Source of the DNA: Pseudomonas sp. RGM2987
GTDB taxonomy: Bacteria > Pseudomonadota > Gammaproteobacteria > Pseudomonadales > Pseudomonadaceae
DNA: 64,000 nucleotides
Reading direction: 5' to 3'
Assembly: GCF_022952855.1 (NCBI RefSeq)
Contig: NZ_JALJDX010000213.1
Coordinates: 1 to 64,000 of the forward strand
Positions 60,639 through 64,000 of the stretch are shown here, in pieces. The notes beneath the pieces are model-generated. The model made no database searches. It had not been told where the DNA came from and worked only from the letters and a program-made list of their open reading frames with translations. Position 1 is the stretch's first letter. Each line of letters starts with the position of its first letter. The translations under genes were made by a program, and so were the position numbers.

Positions 60639-60769
60639 TGTGGCGAGGGAGCTTGCTCCCGCTGGGGGCGAAGCCCCCCAAAGCCTGATATCGCGGTGTA
60701 TCAGAAATATCGCGTCAGCTGGTTTTGCGACCGCTTCGCGGTCGAGCGGGAGCAAGCTCCCTCGCCACA
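60639..60769. repeat. REPIN, type B
   Basis: Arms 60639-60666 and 60742-60769 inside the carnitine unit, between cdhA and cdhB. Confidence 0.9.
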
Positions 60770-60779
60770 GGGATAGCGT

Positions 60780-61745
60780 TTAGTCAGTGAAGGCCATGCC
60801 ATGCCTGACCTTGGTGGCCTTCACCGCCTCCAACACCGCCAGCAGGCAATCGTCACGGTAGCGCTCCAATGCCGAGATGCTGTGATTGCCCAGCTGTGCG
60901 CGGGTCCCATCCACCACGTCATCGATCAGCTTCTCGGTCAGTTCCGGCGCCGGCAAATAGGTCCACGGCAGTTGCAGCGCCGGGCCGAACTGGGCCATGA
61001 AGTGGCGCATGCCGGCGTCGCCACCGGCCAGGGTGTAGGTCAGGAAGGTGCCCATGAACGACCAGCGCAACCCGGCGCCAAAGCGAATGGCATCGTCGAT
61101 TTCGCCGGTGGTCGCCACGCCGTCGTTGACCAGGTGCAACGCTTCACGCCACAGCGCCTCGAGCAGACGATCGGCGATGAACCCGGGCACTTCCTTGCGC
61201 ACGTGCAGGGGTCGCATGCCGAGGGATTGGTACACCTGCATCGCCGCTTGCACCGCTTCGGGCGCGGTGTTTTGGCCGCCCACGACTTCGACCAGGGGCA
61301 ACAGGTAGACCGGGTTGAACGGGTGCCCGACCACGCAGCGCTCCGGGTGGGTGGAACCTTCGTAGAACTCGCTCGGCAGCAGCCCTGAGGTGCTGGAACC
61401 GATCAATGCGTCCGGCTTGGCGGCGGCGCTGATCTGGCTGTGCAGCTGGAGTTTCAACTCCAGGCGCTCGGGGGCGCTCTCCTGGATGAAGTCGGCGTCG
61501 CGCACGCATTCTTCGATGGTGGCGACGAAGCGCAGCCGATCCTGGGAGGCGCCGGGCGCCAGGCCTTGCTGCTCCAGCGCGCCCCAGGCGTTGGCAACAC
61601 GCTTGCGCAGCGCCGCTTCAGCGCCCGGCGCCGGATCCCAGGCCACGACGTCCAGCCCATGGGCCAGGGCGCGGCTGACCCAGCCGCTGCCGATTACACC
61701 GCTGCCCAGGGCGGCGAAGGTCTTGATGTCGGTGATAAAGCGCAT
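60780..61745 (-). CDS. cdhA: L-carnitine dehydrogenase
   Basis: 321 residues of the 3-hydroxyacyl-CoA dehydrogenase fold: Rossmann motif GSGVIGSGWVSRAL near residue 12, catalytic region SSTSGLLPSEF and GHPFNPVYLLPLVEVVGG (His), and EVPGFIADRLLEALWREALHLV. It oxidises L-carnitine to 3-dehydrocarnitine with NAD. AGGA lies seven bases before ATG 61745. REPINs flank it on both sides, although gene order implies one operon. Confidence 0.94.
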   Translation of the reverse strand: MRFITDIKTFAALGSGVIGSGWVSRALAHGLDVVAWDPAPGAEAALRKRVANAWGALEQQGLAPGASQDRLRFVATIEECVRDADFIQESAPERLELKLQLHSQISAAAKPDALIGSSTSGLLPSEFYEGSTHPERCVVGHPFNPVYLLPLVEVVGGQNTAPEAVQAAMQVYQSLGMRPLHVRKEVPGFIADRLLEALWREALHLVNDGVATTGEIDDAIRFGAGLRWSFMGTFLTYTLAGGDAGMRHFMAQFGPALQLPWTYLPAPELTEKLIDDVVDGTRAQLGNHSISALERYRDDCLLAVLEAVKATKVRHGMAFTD

Positions 61746-61777
61746 GGTGGTTTCCTGAAGTGTTCGATGAACTGAAT

Positions 61778-61867
61778 GTGGGAGCGGGCTTGCTCGCGAA
61801 GAGGCCGGTACATCCAACAGATTTGCTGGGAAAGAAATATCGCCTTCGCGAGCAAGCCCGCTCCCAC
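61778..61867. repeat. REPIN, type A
   Basis: Forward 61778-61800 and reverse 61845-61867 between cdhC and cdhA. Confidence 0.9.
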
Positions 61868-61924
61868 TTGATCTTGGGTGGTCATAAGACCTGCATTCAC
61901 AGCAGATCCCATGGCAAGTTCGGT

Positions 61925-62812
61925 TTAACCGCGCTGGGTCAGGCCCATCTTCTTGCGACCTTCAGCCGGTGTGAGTACCCGCGCCCCGAGGCGGCTGAGG
62001 ATTTCGCTGGCGCGTTCCACCAGTTGGCCGTTGGTGGCGAGCACGCCTTTGTCCAGCCACAGGTTGTCTTCCAGCCCGACCCGTACGTTGCCGCCCAGCA
62101 GCACGGCCTGGGCCGCCATCGGCATTTGCATGCGGCCGATGCCGAACCCGGCCCACACCGCATCGGCTGGCAGGTTGTCGACCATGGCCTTCATTGTGGT
62201 GGTGTCGGCCGGCGCGCCCCATGGGATGCCCAGGCAGAGCTGGAACAACGGGTTGTCCAACAGGCCTTCCTTGATCATCTGCTTGGCAAACCACAGGTGC
62301 CCGGTGTCGAAGATTTCCAGCTCGGCTTTCACCCCCAGTTCGGTGATGCGCTTGGCGCCGGCCCGCAGTTGCGCCGGGGTCGAGACGTAAATGGTGTCGC
62401 CGTCGCCGAAGTTCAGGGTGCCGCAATCCAGGGTGCAGATTTCCGGCAGCAGTTGTTCGACATGGGCCAGGCGGGTCAGCGGGCCGACCAGGTCGGTATT
62501 GGGGCCGAACTCCATCGGCCGTTCGCCGGGCCCGATTTCAAGATCGCCGCCCATGCCGGCGGTGAGGTTGACGATGATGTCCACGTCGGCCTCACGAATG
62601 CGTTCCATCACTTCGCGGTACAGCGCCACGTCGCGGCTGAACTTGCCGGTCTGCGGGTCGCGGACGTGGCAGTGGACCACGGTGGCTCCGGCCTTGGCGG
62701 CTTCGACGGCGGCCTCGGCGATCTGTTTCGGGGTGACCGGGACGTGAGGACTCTTGGCGGTCGTGTCGCCAGCACCGGTGAGTGCGCAGGTGATGATGAC
62801 GTCGTGGTTCAT
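61925..62812 (-). CDS. cdhC: dehydrocarnitine cleavage enzyme (BKACE family)
   Basis: 295 residues of the BKACE/DUF849 TIM barrel: MNHDVIITCALTGAGDT at the N-terminus, VVHCHVRDPQTGKFSRD with the zinc histidines, IIVNLTAGMGGDLEIGPGER, and GGNVRVGLEDNLWLDKG. It transfers the acetyl moiety of dehydrocarnitine to acetyl-CoA, giving acetoacetate and betainyl-CoA. AGGA lies nine bases before the ATG. 71 bases after caiX. Confidence 0.94.
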   Translation of the reverse strand: MNHDVIITCALTGAGDTTAKSPHVPVTPKQIAEAAVEAAKAGATVVHCHVRDPQTGKFSRDVALYREVMERIREADVDIIVNLTAGMGGDLEIGPGERPMEFGPNTDLVGPLTRLAHVEQLLPEICTLDCGTLNFGDGDTIYVSTPAQLRAGAKRITELGVKAELEIFDTGHLWFAKQMIKEGLLDNPLFQLCLGIPWGAPADTTTMKAMVDNLPADAVWAGFGIGRMQMPMAAQAVLLGGNVRVGLEDNLWLDKGVLATNGQLVERASEILSRLGARVLTPAEGRKKMGLTQRG

Positions 62813-62883
62813 GGTGCGGCTTCCTTCAGGCGTGTTGAGTCATTGCGCAGTCGCTGGGCGCTGCGCAGATGGAGAGCGTTCGG

Positions 62884-63828
62884 TCAGTTGCTGGTGAGCT
62901 TGAGGTTGTCGGCGGCCGGCTTGCCATCGAAGGTGGTGACGCCTTCGAGCCAGCGTTGCTTGTCTTGTGGATGGTCCTTGAGCCATTGCCGGGCCGACTC
63001 GAGGGGGTCCTTGTGATCGAGCAGCGGCTGCATCATCCGGCTCTCGTCCTCGGCGGTGAAGGTCAGGTTGCTCAGGAGTCGACCGATGTTCGGGCACTGG
63101 CTGGCATAGTCCGGCGCGGTGACGGTCCACACGGTGGCCATGCCTTCGTTCGGGCCGAGGGCATCTTCACTGCCGGTGAGGTAGGTCATCTGCACGTTGA
63201 CGTTCATCGGGTGCGGCGCCCAGCCGAAGAACACCACGGCCTCCTTGCGGCGCACGGCACGGTCGACGGCGGCGAGCATGCCAGCCTCGCTGGATTCCAC
63301 CAGTTGGAATTTGCCCAGGCCGAACTGGTTCTTGGCGATCATTGCCTTGATCTGGGTGTTGGCGCCGGAGCCCGGTTCGATGCCGTAGATCTTGCCGCCC
63401 AGTTCTTTCTCGAATTTCGCAATGTCGGCGAAGGTCTTCAGGCCCTTGTCGGCCAGGTAGGTCGGTACTGCCAGGGTGGCGCGGGCGTCCTTGAGGCTTG
63501 GCTGTTCCAGCACCTTCACCTGCTTGGCCTCGACGAACGGGGTGATGGTCTGGGTCATCAGCGGGTTCCAGTAGCCCAGGAACAGGTCCAGGCGCTGGTC
63601 ACGAATGCCGGCGAAGATGATTTGCTGGGAGGCGCTGGTCTGTTTGGTCTTGTAGCCGAGGCCATCGAGCATCACCTGGGTCAGGGCGCTGGTGGCGATG
63701 ACGTCGGTCCAGTTGACCACGCCCAGGCGCACGTTCTGGCACGCGGCGGGCTCGGCCGCCAGGACGGCGCCATTCAGAACGGTGGTACCGCACAAAGCAA
63801 GAACGCAGGAACTGATCAATCGTTTCAT
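62884..63828 (-). CDS. caiX: carnitine-binding periplasmic protein of the Cbc transporter
   Basis: 314 residues: signal peptide (cleavage near VLAAEP, residue 25), then the same fold as CbcX (VNWTDVIATSALTQVMLDGLGYKT, DLFLGYWNPLMTQTI, FFGWAPHPMNVN). It delivers carnitine to the CbcWV permease-ATPase 10 kb away; no own permease is adjacent. AGGA lies seven bases before the ATG. First gene of the carnitine unit, with 21-bp-period direct repeats in its upstream region. Confidence 0.93.
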   Translation of the reverse strand: MKRLISSCVLALCGTTVLNGAVLAAEPAACQNVRLGVVNWTDVIATSALTQVMLDGLGYKTKQTSASQQIIFAGIRDQRLDLFLGYWNPLMTQTITPFVEAKQVKVLEQPSLKDARATLAVPTYLADKGLKTFADIAKFEKELGGKIYGIEPGSGANTQIKAMIAKNQFGLGKFQLVESSEAGMLAAVDRAVRRKEAVVFFGWAPHPMNVNVQMTYLTGSEDALGPNEGMATVWTVTAPDYASQCPNIGRLLSNLTFTAEDESRMMQPLLDHKDPLESARQWLKDHPQDKQRWLEGVTTFDGKPAADNLKLTSN

Positions 63829-63915
63829 GACGGGGTCCTCGGCAGCTTATTGTTATGGGTTCCGGCATCTGCGCGCCGGTGATGCCAAATTACGCAGGCG
63901 GGCCTTCGGCAAAGC

Positions 63916-63949
63916 GCACTGCGGCGACGCGCTCTTGCACTGCAGCGAC
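63916..63949. promoter_or_regulatory. 21-bp-period direct repeat upstream of caiX
   Basis: GCACTGCGGCGAC at 63916-63928 and GCACTGCAGCGAC at 63937-63949, one mismatch, two helical turns apart, about 90-120 bases before caiX. Typical of an AraC-type activator site (CdhR or GbdR). Confidence 0.6.
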
Positions 63950-64000
63950 CAACTGGCGTATCAAGTTCCCACGCTACCCGCCAACCGAGTGCGCTTAATG

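Overview
The window reads as chromosomal DNA of a Pseudomonas of the P. fluorescens group. The evidence is the GC-rich coding, the very dense REP/REPIN palindromes of two types, and gene neighbourhoods that match those I know from Pseudomonas: ahcY-metF, metK-tkt-epd-pgk-fba, and betIBA-cbcXWV-sdaB-gbdR-carnitine genes. No rRNA, tRNA, prophage or CRISPR array is visible.

Layout. 0.1-6 kb: a DEAD-box helicase, a periplasmic binding protein, and the ahcY-metF unit under a clear S-adenosylhomocysteine riboswitch. 6-17 kb: a hot-dog thioesterase, an FNT channel, a full-length ExoU-like patatin phospholipase, an MFS exporter, MAPEG, MltA, a lipoprotein cytochrome c', LigB and a LysE exporter. 17-26 kb: an ArsR-methyltransferase fusion regulator followed by metK, then tkt, epd, pgk, two small lipoproteins (one an MliC-type lysozyme inhibitor) and class II aldolase. 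26-32 kb is accessory and visibly richer in AT in places. It holds hipBA with two operators, a broken small gene behind a pseudoknotted RNA leader, a highly folded dispersed repeat, a membrane DUF1493-like protein, and two tandem alginate lyases. 32-47 kb: a REC-PAS-GGDEF-EAL protein, a YgjP peptidase with an HTH partner, ElaA, a second binding protein, YccS, a flavoprotein, DbpA, an MdtD-like exporter and a TldD/PmbA pair.

46.9-64 kb is one catabolic supercluster for quaternary amines. BetI/BetB/BetA oxidise choline to glycine betaine. CbcXWV and CaiX import choline, betaine and carnitine. A gamma-butyrobetaine hydroxylase with CdhA, CdhC and CdhB turns butyrobetaine and carnitine into glycine betaine. 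SdaB removes the serine formed at the end of betaine catabolism, and GbdR is the activator. Methyl groups released by betaine use and the SAH/SAM genes at the other end of the window belong to the same one-carbon economy, but I see no physical link between the two.

The most unusual items are the RNA leader at 28137-28232 (an H-type pseudoknot inside a 12-bp stem that buries a Shine-Dalgarno sequence), the ExoU homologue without visible type III neighbours, a three-way-junction intergenic repeat at about 28.8 kb, and a near-perfect operator before the ArsR-methyltransferase/metK pair. About 30 REP or REPIN elements punctuate almost every operon boundary and several intra-operon gaps. All coordinates were read by hand; folds and comparisons with family members come from inspection and memory, not from computation.
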